From positions 1 through 64,000 of the forward strand of contig CALADH010000061.1 of NCBI GenBank assembly GCA_937890745.1: DNA of 64,000 nucleotides, written 5' to 3'. A model generated the notes under the pieces. The model ran no database searches. It was not told the origin of the DNA and was given only the letters and a program-made list of their open reading frames with translations. Made by a program: the position numbers and the translations under genes. This DNA is from Scybalocola_A sp900557175 (GTDB lineage: Bacteria > Bacillota > Clostridia > Lachnospirales > Lachnospiraceae). This document shows positions 39,767-48,867 of the stretch, in pieces (position 1 is the first letter of the stretch; every line of letters starts with the position of its first letter).

Positions 39767-41071
39767 ATGGAAAAGTTTTTAGCGAAAATCGGCATCAAAG
39801 GAAAGCTTCGCAAAAATCTTGCGGCAATTTTAATTATGGCCTGCAGTGGTATGATTATTTACGGACTTCCTTATTTCAGACTGGATTATTATGATGCCTA
39901 TGTTGCAACGTACAATCTGACAGATGTACAGATGGGACTGCTTGGCAGTGTTTACGGTGTGTTTGGTATGGTTTCGTATCTGTTTGGCGGTATTTTGGCG
40001 GATAAGGTGGCAACAAGAACACTTTTGACATTGTCTATGATTGGCACAGGTCTCGGCGGTTTTATTCACTTGCTGCCGCTGCCGTATCCGGCACTTGTAG
40101 CCCTTTACGGTTTTTGGGGTTTTTCATCACTGTTTGCATTCTGGCCGGCGTGTGTGAAAGCAACACGTATGATGTCTGATAAGGATGACCAGGGTAAAGC
40201 CTTCGGTTTCTTCGAGGGCGGCCGCGGTATATGCTCGGCGATTGTCACAATGCTTGTTGTGTTTGTGTTCAGACTCGGTGTCGGAAAGCTCGGTGAAGAT
40301 ACGCTTGAAGGTCAGGTTGCAGGTATGAAAGCCATTATCATTTTCTACTCTGTATTAACTGTATTATTCGGTATTTTCATTTTTATCAAAATGGATAAGA
40401 CTGAGACGATGGAAAAGTCCGACAGAGTTTCTTTCAAGGATATCCGTCAGGTCATCAAAATGCCGGCAGTATGGATTATTGCCATTGTGACATTCTGTAA
40501 CTATATGTACTGCGTATCTTTATATTACTTTGTGCCATATTCAACAGCATTTTTAGGTTTGTCAATTTCGGGTGGTGCCGTTGTTGCAGCGCTTAAAAAA
40601 TATACAGCACCGGTTTCTAATATCGGCGGTGGTTTCTTAGGCGATAAGATGGGTACAAGCAACCTGCTGTTTATCGGCATGATTATTGGTACGGTATTAA
40701 TCCTTGTTTTGCCGACAGGTTCAGCAAAACCGTTGATTATCGGATTGTTTGTTGTGCTTTATATTGCCAGCTATATGTTTTTCCAGGTCAACTACAGTCT
40801 GACATGGGCGATGATGGAGGAAGGTGCTGTGCCTGAAAAGGTATCCGGTACGGCATCCGGTTTTATTTCAACTATCGGTTATCTTCCGGACGTATTCGTA
40901 TCATTACTTTTCGGCTCATTGGTTGGAAGCGATGAAGCTGCCGGAAGTATGGGAGGCTACCGTACATTCTTTATTATTTTAGTTGCGGCACTGGCTGTCG
41001 GTGCAATCTTTACGCTTATTTGGAAGCGTTATTTAAAGACACACAAAAAAGAAATTGAGGCGAAAGCCTGA
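39767..41071 (+). CDS. Major facilitator superfamily transporter (second of two)
   Basis: A 434-residue MFS permease with about twelve membrane segments. The loop 2-3 signature appears as GGILADKVATRT (about residues 73-84), a good match to the MFS GxxxDRxGRR pattern. The overall look recalls organophosphate- or nitrate-type antiporters, but this is weak. AGGAGG precedes the ATG. It follows the first transporter closely and is followed by pepX after 24 bases. Confidence 0.83.
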   Translation: MEKFLAKIGIKGKLRKNLAAILIMACSGMIIYGLPYFRLDYYDAYVATYNLTDVQMGLLGSVYGVFGMVSYLFGGILADKVATRTLLTLSMIGTGLGGFIHLLPLPYPALVALYGFWGFSSLFAFWPACVKATRMMSDKDDQGKAFGFFEGGRGICSAIVTMLVVFVFRLGVGKLGEDTLEGQVAGMKAIIIFYSVLTVLFGIFIFIKMDKTETMEKSDRVSFKDIRQVIKMPAVWIIAIVTFCNYMYCVSLYYFVPYSTAFLGLSISGGAVVAALKKYTAPVSNIGGGFLGDKMGTSNLLFIGMIIGTVLILVLPTGSAKPLIIGLFVVLYIASYMFFQVNYSLTWAMMEEGAVPEKVSGTASGFISTIGYLPDVFVSLLFGSLVGSDEAAGSMGGYRTFFIILVAALAVGAIFTLIWKRYLKTHKKEIEAKA

Positions 41072-41095
41072 TTAGAGAGAGTAGGGGAACAAAAA

Positions 41096-43351
41096 ATGAA
41101 GCAGAGCTATCGAAGTCTATTTCCGAAGCTGGCCGTAGAACAGCTTGACGAAACACAATTCTACAACATTATTTTAGAGTTGCTGCAGTATGAAAAGGAT
41201 GTCCATTTCCGTGAAAATGAGGCGGTAATCTTTGCCGGAAGTCTCGGTTTAAAACCGTTTCATAAACCGGTCTACAGTGGCGATGAGATTGAGCAGAAGC
41301 TTTGTGAAGCTTTTAAAATCAACAACCGTTTTGACAGGAACTGTATTGAGTATTTAGCGCAGCAGGGGTATCTTGACCGCTGGAACGAAGGAAAGGATAT
41401 TCCGGAAATACTGGAATTTGACGGGAAGCTTCAGCCGATATTTGATTTTGGGGAGAGTCTTTTTGAAAGAGTTTATGTTGAATCGCCGCAGGATACAGAT
41501 TTGGACGGCAAAAGAGATTTGATTGCCGTTTATATCCGGCGGCCGAAGGAGACGCTTAAAGGCATGAAAGTACCGGCCTTTTACATCGCTAATCCATATA
41601 TGCTCGGCGGTGATGACGACAGCTATGTGACGCATAAGGTTGATGTGGATTTACCGGAGCTTGAACCGACCGATGTTTCATATGAGGATATCCGCTTTGT
41701 GCCGGAGGAAAAGGAAATTCCGCCGGAAAGGGAGCCGAAGGGACTTAGTGAAACATCGCCGTTTCCGGCAGAAGACATTGAGCTTGAAGCGATTGACAGC
41801 TGGCATCAGTATTTTGTATCAAGAGGCTATGCGGCTGTATTTGCCGGAGGCATCGGCACAAGAGGCTCTGACGGAATCCGCTCAACAGGCAGTGTCGATG
41901 AAACGATTTCGACAGTGGCCGTCATTGAGTGGCTGTGCGGAAAACGCCGTGCCTACACAAATAAGACGGACTGCATTGAAATCAGGGCAGACTGGTGTAC
42001 AGGAAAGGTAGCGATGAACGGAAAGTCCTACCTCGGAACGCTGTGCGTTGCAGCCGCCGCAACAGGGATTGACGGGCTTAAGACGATCATTCCTGAGGCG
42101 TTTATTACAAACTGGTACAACTATTACAGATGCAACGGCGTGACAGCGCCTGCATTGGACTGGCAGGGAGATGACGCTGACCTTTTGGCGGATTACTGCT
42201 TAAGCCGGCGTTTTGATGCGGAGGATTATGCAAAAATCAAAGATGTGTATGAACCGCATTTAAAACAGATGCTTATTGATGAGGACAGGGTGACAGGCAA
42301 TTATAATCGTTTTTGGGATGAGCGCAATTACCTTAACAATGCGGATAAGATTAAGTGCAGTGTTTTCGGTATTCAGGGCTTAAACGATTGGAATGTAAAG
42401 CCGCAGCACGCTTATCTTTTATGGCAGGAGCTTCAAAAAAATAATGTGCCGTGCAAGCTGCTGCTTCATCAGGGCGATCATATTTATATTAATAATCTTG
42501 CCGGCATTGATTTTAACAGTATGTTAAACCGTTGGATGGCTTATTGGCTGTATGATATCGACAATGGTGTGATGGAATCTATTCCGAATGTTTTAGTGGA
42601 AAATAATCTTGATTGTACACAATGGGACGGTGATTCGTCATGGCCTTTTGCGGCATCAAGAGCCCATCTGTTCGGTGTGACAGAAGACGGAGGTTTCGGA
42701 TCTGTGTCAAAAACAGAGCTTGAGCGCCGGCCGGCAGTAAGAAAAACGGTGACGGACGATATTTCACTGACAGGCTTTGACCGTCAGGGTGAAAATTATC
42801 CGCTGTGGCGTGACAGCATGTGTCTGGAGCCGGAATGTGAAAAAGCGTTCAGAATTGCTTATACGAGCAGGGTACTTGAGCACAGAGTGCGTATTAACGG
42901 GGAGACGAAGGTGCACTTTACGGCTTCAATCAACGCCGGTGCGGGTATACTGTCGGCAATGCTTGTGGATTATGGTTCACTGTGCCGTTACAGCACCGAG
43001 CAGCGGATTATTAAGGAAAAGGGTGTTGTCTGGGGAAGAAACACCGATATGAAAGATTTAGTTTACTTTGTCAGAGAAAAGCAGCCGTCACCGTATCGCG
43101 TGATTACGAGAGGCTGTATGTCGGCAAAGAACAGACGGAACATTTATTCAATAGATGAGGTGAAACCGGGAACGGAATATACATTTGAGTTTACGATGGT
43201 GCCGATGGACTATACGCTTGAAATTGGTCATCAGCTTGGTCTGATCATTTACGGCGCCGATGCTGAGGTTACTCAGCGTCCGCTGACGGCAAGGGAGATC
43301 ACAGTGGATGAAAACAGTATTCAAATAGAAATTCCGATTGTTGAGGCGTAA
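41096..43351 (+). CDS. pepX: Xaa-Pro dipeptidyl-peptidase (PepX-like, CocE/NonD hydrolase)
   Basis: A 751-residue serine peptidase of family S15, similar in length and order to lactococcal PepX. It releases Xaa-Pro dipeptides in the cytoplasm. The N-terminal helical domain (about 1-120) is the PepX-specific one. The nucleophile motif GKSYLGT gives Ser311. The catalytic Asp is probably in IQGLNDWNV and the His in LLLHQGDHIY. A C-terminal jelly-roll domain (about 560-751) follows. CocE-type esterases share the core, so ester substrates are the alternative. It ends the MFS-MFS-pepX unit at a strong terminator. Confidence 0.85.
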   Translation: MKQSYRSLFPKLAVEQLDETQFYNIILELLQYEKDVHFRENEAVIFAGSLGLKPFHKPVYSGDEIEQKLCEAFKINNRFDRNCIEYLAQQGYLDRWNEGKDIPEILEFDGKLQPIFDFGESLFERVYVESPQDTDLDGKRDLIAVYIRRPKETLKGMKVPAFYIANPYMLGGDDDSYVTHKVDVDLPELEPTDVSYEDIRFVPEEKEIPPEREPKGLSETSPFPAEDIELEAIDSWHQYFVSRGYAAVFAGGIGTRGSDGIRSTGSVDETISTVAVIEWLCGKRRAYTNKTDCIEIRADWCTGKVAMNGKSYLGTLCVAAAATGIDGLKTIIPEAFITNWYNYYRCNGVTAPALDWQGDDADLLADYCLSRRFDAEDYAKIKDVYEPHLKQMLIDEDRVTGNYNRFWDERNYLNNADKIKCSVFGIQGLNDWNVKPQHAYLLWQELQKNNVPCKLLLHQGDHIYINNLAGIDFNSMLNRWMAYWLYDIDNGVMESIPNVLVENNLDCTQWDGDSSWPFAASRAHLFGVTEDGGFGSVSKTELERRPAVRKTVTDDISLTGFDRQGENYPLWRDSMCLEPECEKAFRIAYTSRVLEHRVRINGETKVHFTASINAGAGILSAMLVDYGSLCRYSTEQRIIKEKGVVWGRNTDMKDLVYFVREKQPSPYRVITRGCMSAKNRRNIYSIDEVKPGTEYTFEFTMVPMDYTLEIGHQLGLIIYGADAEVTQRPLTAREITVDENSIQIEIPIVEA

Positions 43352-43394
43352 GAGGCAGCTGCACTTAAAAATGAAATAAAAAAGTCATGTCGTG

Positions 43395-43436
43395 AAAAAA
43401 CGGAGGATGGACAGAAATGTCCGGCCTCCGTTTTTT
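43395..43436. terminator. Bidirectional terminator between pepX and galM
   Basis: AAAAAACGGAGG / CCTCCGTTTTTT with an inner GGACA / TGTCC stem and GAAA loop lies between convergent genes. The A/T runs serve both strands. Confidence 0.93.
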
Positions 43437-43496
43437 GGGTGCGCCTTGCGGCGCAGGGGGATAGTGCTGTATATGAATATCGAAAAGCATATGTGT

Positions 43497-44534
43497 TTAT
43501 GCTTTAAACCGATATTGTGTCTTGGATTCGTAAATATCACCGGCCTGTAAGACAATCGACGGAAAATGAGTTTTGAACATAGCATTCGGGTAATACTGTG
43601 TCTCAAGTGCGAAAGCACATCTTGGGCCGTAGGCAGCCCCGTCTTTCCCGGTCTGTGTTTTGATGAAGTTGCCGGCATAAAACTGGATGCCCGGCATATC
43701 TGACCACACTTCCATCGTAATACCGGAAATATCGCCGGAAGCTTCCGCCATTTTTCTAAAACCTTTGCCGTCAGGAATAAAATTGTGGTCGTAACCGCCG
43801 GCGTCTTTAAGCTGAATATCGTCGGCATTGATGTCGCATCCGATGGTCTTCGGTGTTCTGAAATCAAAAGCTGTGCCTGCCACATCACTGATGTTGCCGT
43901 TTGGGAAGCCTTCATTGCAGTTTTCTGTAAAAAGTGAGGCGGCAATGGAAAGTATATGGTTTTCCATGCAGCCGGATGCGTGGCCGTTTAAGTTAAAATA
44001 AGCGTGATTTGTCAGATTGACCGGTGTTGCGGCGTCACTTTTGGCGCTGTATTTTATTGAAAGCACATCGTTGTCGTCAAATGTGTAAGTGACGGATACC
44101 TTTAAATTTCCCGGATAGCCTTCTTCCATATTCGGTGAAAGGCGCGAAAAGCAAATGCTGTTATCGTCGGTGCGGACATCGTACATATATTTATCAAAGC
44201 CTTTCACACCGCCGTGCAGATGATTCTTTTCCCTGTCATTGGCGGCAAGATTGTATGTTTTTCCGTTGAGGTCGAAGCGGCTCAGTTCAAGACGGTTGGC
44301 AACGCGGCCGATGAGCGCGCCAAAGTAATCGCCGCCGTTTTCGTAAGCCTCAATTGTATCGTAGCCAAGAGCAACATCAACGGCTGTATGATTTTTGTCG
44401 TGAATGACAATGGACTGGATTGTGGCGCCATAATCAATAAAGTTTACATAATTCCCGTTTGCGTTCGTCAGAGTGTACAGTGTGACATGCTCGTTATTTT
44501 TTGTTTTACCAAATGGTTTAGAAGTTAAAGCCAT
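43497..44534 (-). CDS. galM: Aldose 1-epimerase (galactose mutarotase)
   Basis: A 345-residue beta-sandwich enzyme interconverting alpha and beta anomers of aldohexoses. The active-site motifs are present: NRLELSRF and KNHLHGG near residues 74-100, VNLTNHAYFNL (catalytic His, about 175) and the C-terminal CAFALETQYYPNA with the catalytic Glu. Length is normal. The minus-strand start has AAGGAGGTTCTT upstream. It is a monocistronic gene divergent from nfo. A mutarotase would complement the anomer-specific phosphorylase of this window. Confidence 0.93.
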   Translation of the reverse strand: MALTSKPFGKTKNNEHVTLYTLTNANGNYVNFIDYGATIQSIVIHDKNHTAVDVALGYDTIEAYENGGDYFGALIGRVANRLELSRFDLNGKTYNLAANDREKNHLHGGVKGFDKYMYDVRTDDNSICFSRLSPNMEEGYPGNLKVSVTYTFDDNDVLSIKYSAKSDAATPVNLTNHAYFNLNGHASGCMENHILSIAASLFTENCNEGFPNGNISDVAGTAFDFRTPKTIGCDINADDIQLKDAGGYDHNFIPDGKGFRKMAEASGDISGITMEVWSDMPGIQFYAGNFIKTQTGKDGAAYGPRCAFALETQYYPNAMFKTHFPSIVLQAGDIYESKTQYRFKA

Positions 44535-44630
44535 AAGAACCTCCTTTAAATCTGCCTTATGCAGATGCTTTACTGTTTTACGGCAATGAAATCATGATGC
44601 TGCTTTGTGTTTTGCTGCCGTACTATATTT

Positions 44631-44639
44631 AGTATAGCA
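44631..44639 (-). promoter_or_regulatory. Extended -10 promoter of galM
   Basis: On the minus strand TG-C-TATACT lies about 100 bases before the galM start; no good -35 is present. Confidence 0.55.
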
Positions 44640-44709
44640 CAATGGGCCGGGAAAAGAACGAAAAATTTTTAAAACTGTCAATGAAACTGAGTGGGGGAAT
44701 AGAGTTATA

Positions 44710-44738
44710 TTTACAGGAAAGCCTATTAATGCTAAAAT
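44710..44738 (+). promoter_or_regulatory. Promoter of nfo
   Basis: TTTACA (44710-44715), a 17-base spacer and TAAAAT (44733-44738), about 30 bases before the start codon. Confidence 0.8.
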
Positions 44739-44768
44739 GTTTTTACTAAAGTATACAGGAGGTTTAGG

Positions 44769-45674
44769 ATGCTGAAGATAGGTTCACATGTCGGAATGAG
44801 CGGCAAAGAGATGATGGCGGGCTCTGTGAAGGAAGCCCTTTCCTATGGAGCCAATACGTTTATGATATATACAGGAGCGCCTCAGAATACGAAGCGGAAG
44901 GATATCAGCGAATTGAATATTGACGCGGCATGGACGCTGATGCGGGAAAACGGCATAGAGGATTTTATTGTCCACGCGCCGTATATTATTAATTTAGGAA
45001 ATACAGTGAAGCCGGAAACCTTTGAAATTGCTGTCAATTTTCTGAGACTTGAGCTTGAGCGGACGGAGGCGATGGGCGGCCGTATTCTTGTCCTTCATCC
45101 GGGCGCTCATGTGGGCGCCGGAAAGGAAGCAGGCATCGCAAAGATTATTGAGGGCATAAATGAGGTGCTGACAAAAGATACAAAGGTTTTCGTGGCGCTT
45201 GAGACGATGGCCGGAAAAGGCAGTGAAATCGGTTCGGTTTTTGAGGATATTGCGGCAATTTATGACGGCGTGAAGTATAATGATAAGCTGAGGGTATGTT
45301 TTGATACATGCCATGTCAGTGATGCCGGTTATGATATTATCCATCATTTTGATGAGGTGATGGATGGCTTTGACAGATTAATCGGAAAGAAACAGATTGC
45401 GGTATTTCATATCAATGACAGTAAAAATGTGCCGGGGGCGGCAAAGGACAGACATGAAAATATTGGTTTTGGCCATCTTGGTTTTGAGGCTATAAATTAT
45501 ATTGTTCATCACAGCGACTTTGAGACGGTGCCGAAAATTCTTGAGACACCGTATATTAAACCGGAGGATACAGAGCGTCTGGCGCTTTTTGGTTTTGAGA
45601 CTCCGGTGAAAAAGGCGGTGCCGCCGTATAAAAAAGAAATAGAATGTCTTAGAAATCATACTTTTTTGCAATGA
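44769..45674 (+). CDS. nfo: Deoxyribonuclease IV (endonuclease IV)
   Basis: A 301-residue AP endonuclease with a TIM-barrel and three-metal zinc site, which cuts DNA at abasic sites during base-excision repair. Zinc-ligand segments are seen in order: GSHVGMSG, DFIVHAPYIINLGN, VLHPGAHVG, ALETMAGKGSEIG, CFDTCHVSDAGYD, VFHINDSKN and KDRHENIGFGHLG. The C-terminal ILETPY ends the barrel. AGGAGG is six to eight bases before the ATG. Length and motifs are standard. Confidence 0.95.
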   Translation: MLKIGSHVGMSGKEMMAGSVKEALSYGANTFMIYTGAPQNTKRKDISELNIDAAWTLMRENGIEDFIVHAPYIINLGNTVKPETFEIAVNFLRLELERTEAMGGRILVLHPGAHVGAGKEAGIAKIIEGINEVLTKDTKVFVALETMAGKGSEIGSVFEDIAAIYDGVKYNDKLRVCFDTCHVSDAGYDIIHHFDEVMDGFDRLIGKKQIAVFHINDSKNVPGAAKDRHENIGFGHLGFEAINYIVHHSDFETVPKILETPYIKPEDTERLALFGFETPVKKAVPPYKKEIECLRNHTFLQ

Positions 45675-45678
45675 AAAG

Positions 45679-45708
45679 TTGTCATATATAAAAAAAGTGT
45701 GCTATGAT
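45679..45708 (+). promoter_or_regulatory. Promoter of the PLP sulfhydrylase/lyase gene
   Basis: TTGTCA (45679-45684), an 18-base spacer and TATGAT (45703-45708). Confidence 0.7.
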
Positions 45709-45770
45709 GAAAATACAGGCAGTTTATACGTATTTAATATATGGAAAAGGATGAAAAGGAGATTTTTACA

Positions 45771-47039
45771 ATGAGAGATGAGACAAAATGCTTACATTCA
45801 GGCTATAAACCGGAAAACGGAGGTCCGGGCGTAATGCCGATTGTACAGAGTACAACATACAGATTTGATTCTACAGCAGAGGTTGCGGCGCTTTTTGATA
45901 TGCCGACAGCCCATATGTATTCAAGATTTTCCAATCCGACAACGGAGTGTGTTGAAAAGAAGCTTGCAGACCTTGAGGGCGGTGTCGGTGCAATGTGCAC
46001 ATCATCAGGACAGGCAGCGTCGTTACTTTCTATTTTAAATTTGTGTAATGCCGGTGAGAGCTTTGTGAGTACATCGACGATTTACGGCGGCACAGTCAAT
46101 CTTTTTGCAGTGACGTTAAAGAAGCTTGGCATTGAGTGTATTTTTGTTGATGCCGATGCTGACGAAGAAGAAATTGCAAAGGCATTTAAGCCGAATACAA
46201 GGGCGATGTTTACAGAAACATTGGCGAATCCGGCGCTTGCTGTGCTTGATATTGAAAAGATGGCAAGAATTGCCCACGGTGCAGGCGTGCCGCTCATTGT
46301 TGATAATACATTTGCAACACCGATTTTATGCAAACCGTTTGATTTTGGTGCGGATATCGTTGTTCATTCTACATCAAAATATATGGACGGTCATGCACTG
46401 CAGTGCGGCGGCGTTATTATCGACAGCGGAAAGTTTGACTGGAATAACGGCAAATATCCTGAATTTACAGAGCCGGACGAGTCCTATCACGGCGTTGTTT
46501 ATACGAGAGATTTTGGCAATATGGCTTATATTATTAAGGCGCGTATGCAGCTGATGCGTGATTTCGGCTGTTATCCTGCGGCAAATTCTTCCTTCCTTTT
46601 AAATCTCGGACTTGAGACACTTGCAGTGCGTATGGAAAAATATTGCAGCAATGCTTTAAAGGTTGCAAAGTTTTTTGAGGCATCGGATAAGATTGAATCT
46701 GTCAGCTATCCGGGACTTGAGAGTGATAAGTACCATGAGCTTGCAAAGAAATATATGCCGAAGGGAACAAGCGGCGTGATTTCGATTGTCATTAAGGGCG
46801 GCAAGGAAAATGCCGTGAAGTTTATGGACGCCTTAAAGCTTGCCTGCAACGAAGTCCATGTGGCAGATATCCGTACTTGTGTCCTTCATCCGGCGAGCGA
46901 GACACACCGTCAGCTGACAGATGAGCAGTTGATTGCAGCCGGTGTTAATCCGGGCATGGTGCGTTTTTCTGTAGGTCTTGAAAATGTAGATGATATTATT
47001 GAGGATGCAGCGCAGGCACTTGCGGCAATTGACAAATAA
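45771..47039 (+). CDS. PLP-dependent O-acetylhomoserine sulfhydrylase / methionine gamma-lyase type enzyme
   Basis: A 422-residue enzyme of the Cys/Met metabolism PLP family. The PLP lysine is in VHSTSKYMDGHA (about residue 205). Other family marks are YSRFSNPTTECVEKKLA, the aromatic stacking region STIYGGT, and LIVDNTFATPILCKP. The pattern fits O-acetylhomoserine aminocarboxypropyltransferase (MetY) or methionine gamma-lyase, which sequence alone does not separate well. The reactions either make homocysteine from sulfide or break methionine to methanethiol. ATG 45771 is preferred to 45741 because AAAGGAG lies at the right distance. It has its own promoter and no SAM riboswitch. Confidence 0.86.
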   Translation: MRDETKCLHSGYKPENGGPGVMPIVQSTTYRFDSTAEVAALFDMPTAHMYSRFSNPTTECVEKKLADLEGGVGAMCTSSGQAASLLSILNLCNAGESFVSTSTIYGGTVNLFAVTLKKLGIECIFVDADADEEEIAKAFKPNTRAMFTETLANPALAVLDIEKMARIAHGAGVPLIVDNTFATPILCKPFDFGADIVVHSTSKYMDGHALQCGGVIIDSGKFDWNNGKYPEFTEPDESYHGVVYTRDFGNMAYIIKARMQLMRDFGCYPAANSSFLLNLGLETLAVRMEKYCSNALKVAKFFEASDKIESVSYPGLESDKYHELAKKYMPKGTSGVISIVIKGGKENAVKFMDALKLACNEVHVADIRTCVLHPASETHRQLTDEQLIAAGVNPGMVRFSVGLENVDDIIEDAAQALAAIDK

Positions 47040-47104
47040 ATTTTTGAGAGGGTGTAACAGGCACGGGGAGATTACCAATAGGGGCAGCTATGCTGTGGCA
47101 ATGG

Positions 47105-47130
47105 CTTTGTGATCCTATGTCATCACAAAG
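47105..47130 (+). other. Perfect 9-bp inverted repeat before the pyrophosphatase genes
   Basis: CTTTGTGAT / ATCACAAAG around CCTATGTC. It lies 37 bases before the start codon at 47167 and has no T run. An operator or mRNA structure is possible. Confidence 0.5.
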
Positions 47131-47166
47131 AAACTTCGTGTGAGATGTAGAATATGGAGGCTTAGA

Positions 47167-48855
47167 ATGAATAAAAAAAATGAAATTTATGTATTCGGCC
47201 ATAAAAATCCTGATACAGATTCAATATGTGCGGCGATTTCCTGTGCTTATCTGAAAAATCAGATGGCAAAGGAAGCCGGAAACTGCGGCTATGAGGATTT
47301 AGGCAGTGTCGAGGCGGGCGCAGTCTATATTCCGAAGCGTGCCGGTGTGATTAATCCGGAAACCGAGTATGTGCTGAAGCGCTTCGGCGCTGAGGCGCCG
47401 TCATATACGGCTGATGTCAGACGTCAGGTCAGGGACATTAATATCCGGAAGCTTGACGGTATTAACGGGCGTGTGTCCTTAAAGCGCGCATGGATGGTTA
47501 TGCGTGCGGTAAATACAGCGACATTGCCTGTTGTTGATGATGGGGGTTATCTTAAAGGCTTAATTACAATCGGTGATATTGCAAGAGCTTATATGGCTGT
47601 CTTTGACAATCGTATTTTAGGACAGGCAAAGACGCCTTATGAAAATATGCTGAATGCCTTAGACGGCACGATGCTTATTGGCGACAGGACAGGAACGATA
47701 ACGGAGGGGAAGGTTGTTATTGCGACGACAAATGTGGAATTAATGCGTGAGCATGTCGATGAACATGACGTTGTTGTCCTTGGAAACCGGTATGAAACAC
47801 AGCTTTGCGCCATTGAAAATAAGGCCGGCTGTATTATTGTGTGCGAGGGTGAGCCGGTATCGAGGACAATACGCAAGCTGGCGGAAAATGCCGGCTGTAC
47901 AGTAATAAGCTCACCGCATGATACGTATACGGTTGCGAGACTTATTAACCAGAGTGTTCCGGTCAGCTATTTTATGACGAAGGAGCATCTTGTGACCTTC
48001 AGAAAGCGGGAATTTGTGGAGGATATTAAAGGAACGATGACAAAGCTGCGTCACCGCGACTTTCCGATTGTCACAAAGGACGGAAAGTTTGTCGGCATGA
48101 TTTCAAGACGTTCCTTAATCAATATGCCGTGCAAGAAAATTATCCTTGTGGATCACAATGAAGCAGAGCAGGCAGTTGATGGACTTTTTGAGGCCGAGGT
48201 TGTTGAAATTATCGATCATCATAAGTTGTCAACAGTGGAGACGAGCCGTCCGGTATCGGTACGCAACCAGCCGGTTGGCTGTACGTCGACGATTATTTAT
48301 CAGATGTTTATTGAAAATGAGGTTGAAATACCGCCGCAGATCGCCGGACTTTTATGTTCTGCCATTGTTTCAGATACGCTTTTGTTCCGCTCACCGACAT
48401 GTACACAGACTGACGAGGCGGCGGCACGGCGTCTTGCTGAAATTGCGGGCGTTGATATTGAAACGCTGGCCTCGGAGATGTTTAAGGCGGGCAGCAGCCT
48501 TGGTACAAAAAATGATGAGGAAATCTTTTATCAGGATTTCAAGCAGTTTACGGCAGGAAACGTACATTTTGGCGTTGGACAGATTATGGTTATGACTGAG
48601 GATGAGCAGCGGAATTTAAGAAATCGTATGCTGCCGTATATAAAGAAAAATACAGCGGGGCTTCATATGATTTTCTTTATGATTACAAATGTGCTTGAGG
48701 AGTCAACGCTGTTGCTGTTTAACGGCGGCCGCGCAAAGGAAATTATCGGAGACAGCTTTTCGGATGATGTCAAAGATCATGAAGTCTTTCTTCCGGGTGT
48801 TGTTTCAAGAAAGAAACAGATGGTGCCGCAGCTGATGGCTGCGCTTCAGCAGTAA
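47167..48855 (+). CDS. Manganese-dependent family II inorganic pyrophosphatase with CBS domains (copy 1)
   Basis: A 562-residue cytoplasmic PPase that hydrolyses pyrophosphate. The DHH core is split: GHKNPDTDSICAA (residues 10-22) and later VDHNEAEQAVDG and IIDHHKL. Between them lie a CBS domain (about 80-145), a DRTGG domain (about 165-270) and a second CBS domain (about 275-330), the regulatory insert known to bind adenine nucleotides. The DHHA2 part ends with VSRKKQMVPQL. Compared with copy 2 it has an insert of roughly fifteen residues near residue 40. GGAGG precedes the ATG. Copy 2 follows after 12 bases. Confidence 0.9.
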   Translation: MNKKNEIYVFGHKNPDTDSICAAISCAYLKNQMAKEAGNCGYEDLGSVEAGAVYIPKRAGVINPETEYVLKRFGAEAPSYTADVRRQVRDINIRKLDGINGRVSLKRAWMVMRAVNTATLPVVDDGGYLKGLITIGDIARAYMAVFDNRILGQAKTPYENMLNALDGTMLIGDRTGTITEGKVVIATTNVELMREHVDEHDVVVLGNRYETQLCAIENKAGCIIVCEGEPVSRTIRKLAENAGCTVISSPHDTYTVARLINQSVPVSYFMTKEHLVTFRKREFVEDIKGTMTKLRHRDFPIVTKDGKFVGMISRRSLINMPCKKIILVDHNEAEQAVDGLFEAEVVEIIDHHKLSTVETSRPVSVRNQPVGCTSTIIYQMFIENEVEIPPQIAGLLCSAIVSDTLLFRSPTCTQTDEAAARRLAEIAGVDIETLASEMFKAGSSLGTKNDEEIFYQDFKQFTAGNVHFGVGQIMVMTEDEQRNLRNRMLPYIKKNTAGLHMIFFMITNVLEESTLLLFNGGRAKEIIGDSFSDDVKDHEVFLPGVVSRKKQMVPQLMAALQQ

Positions 48856-48867
48856 GGAGGCAGACAG

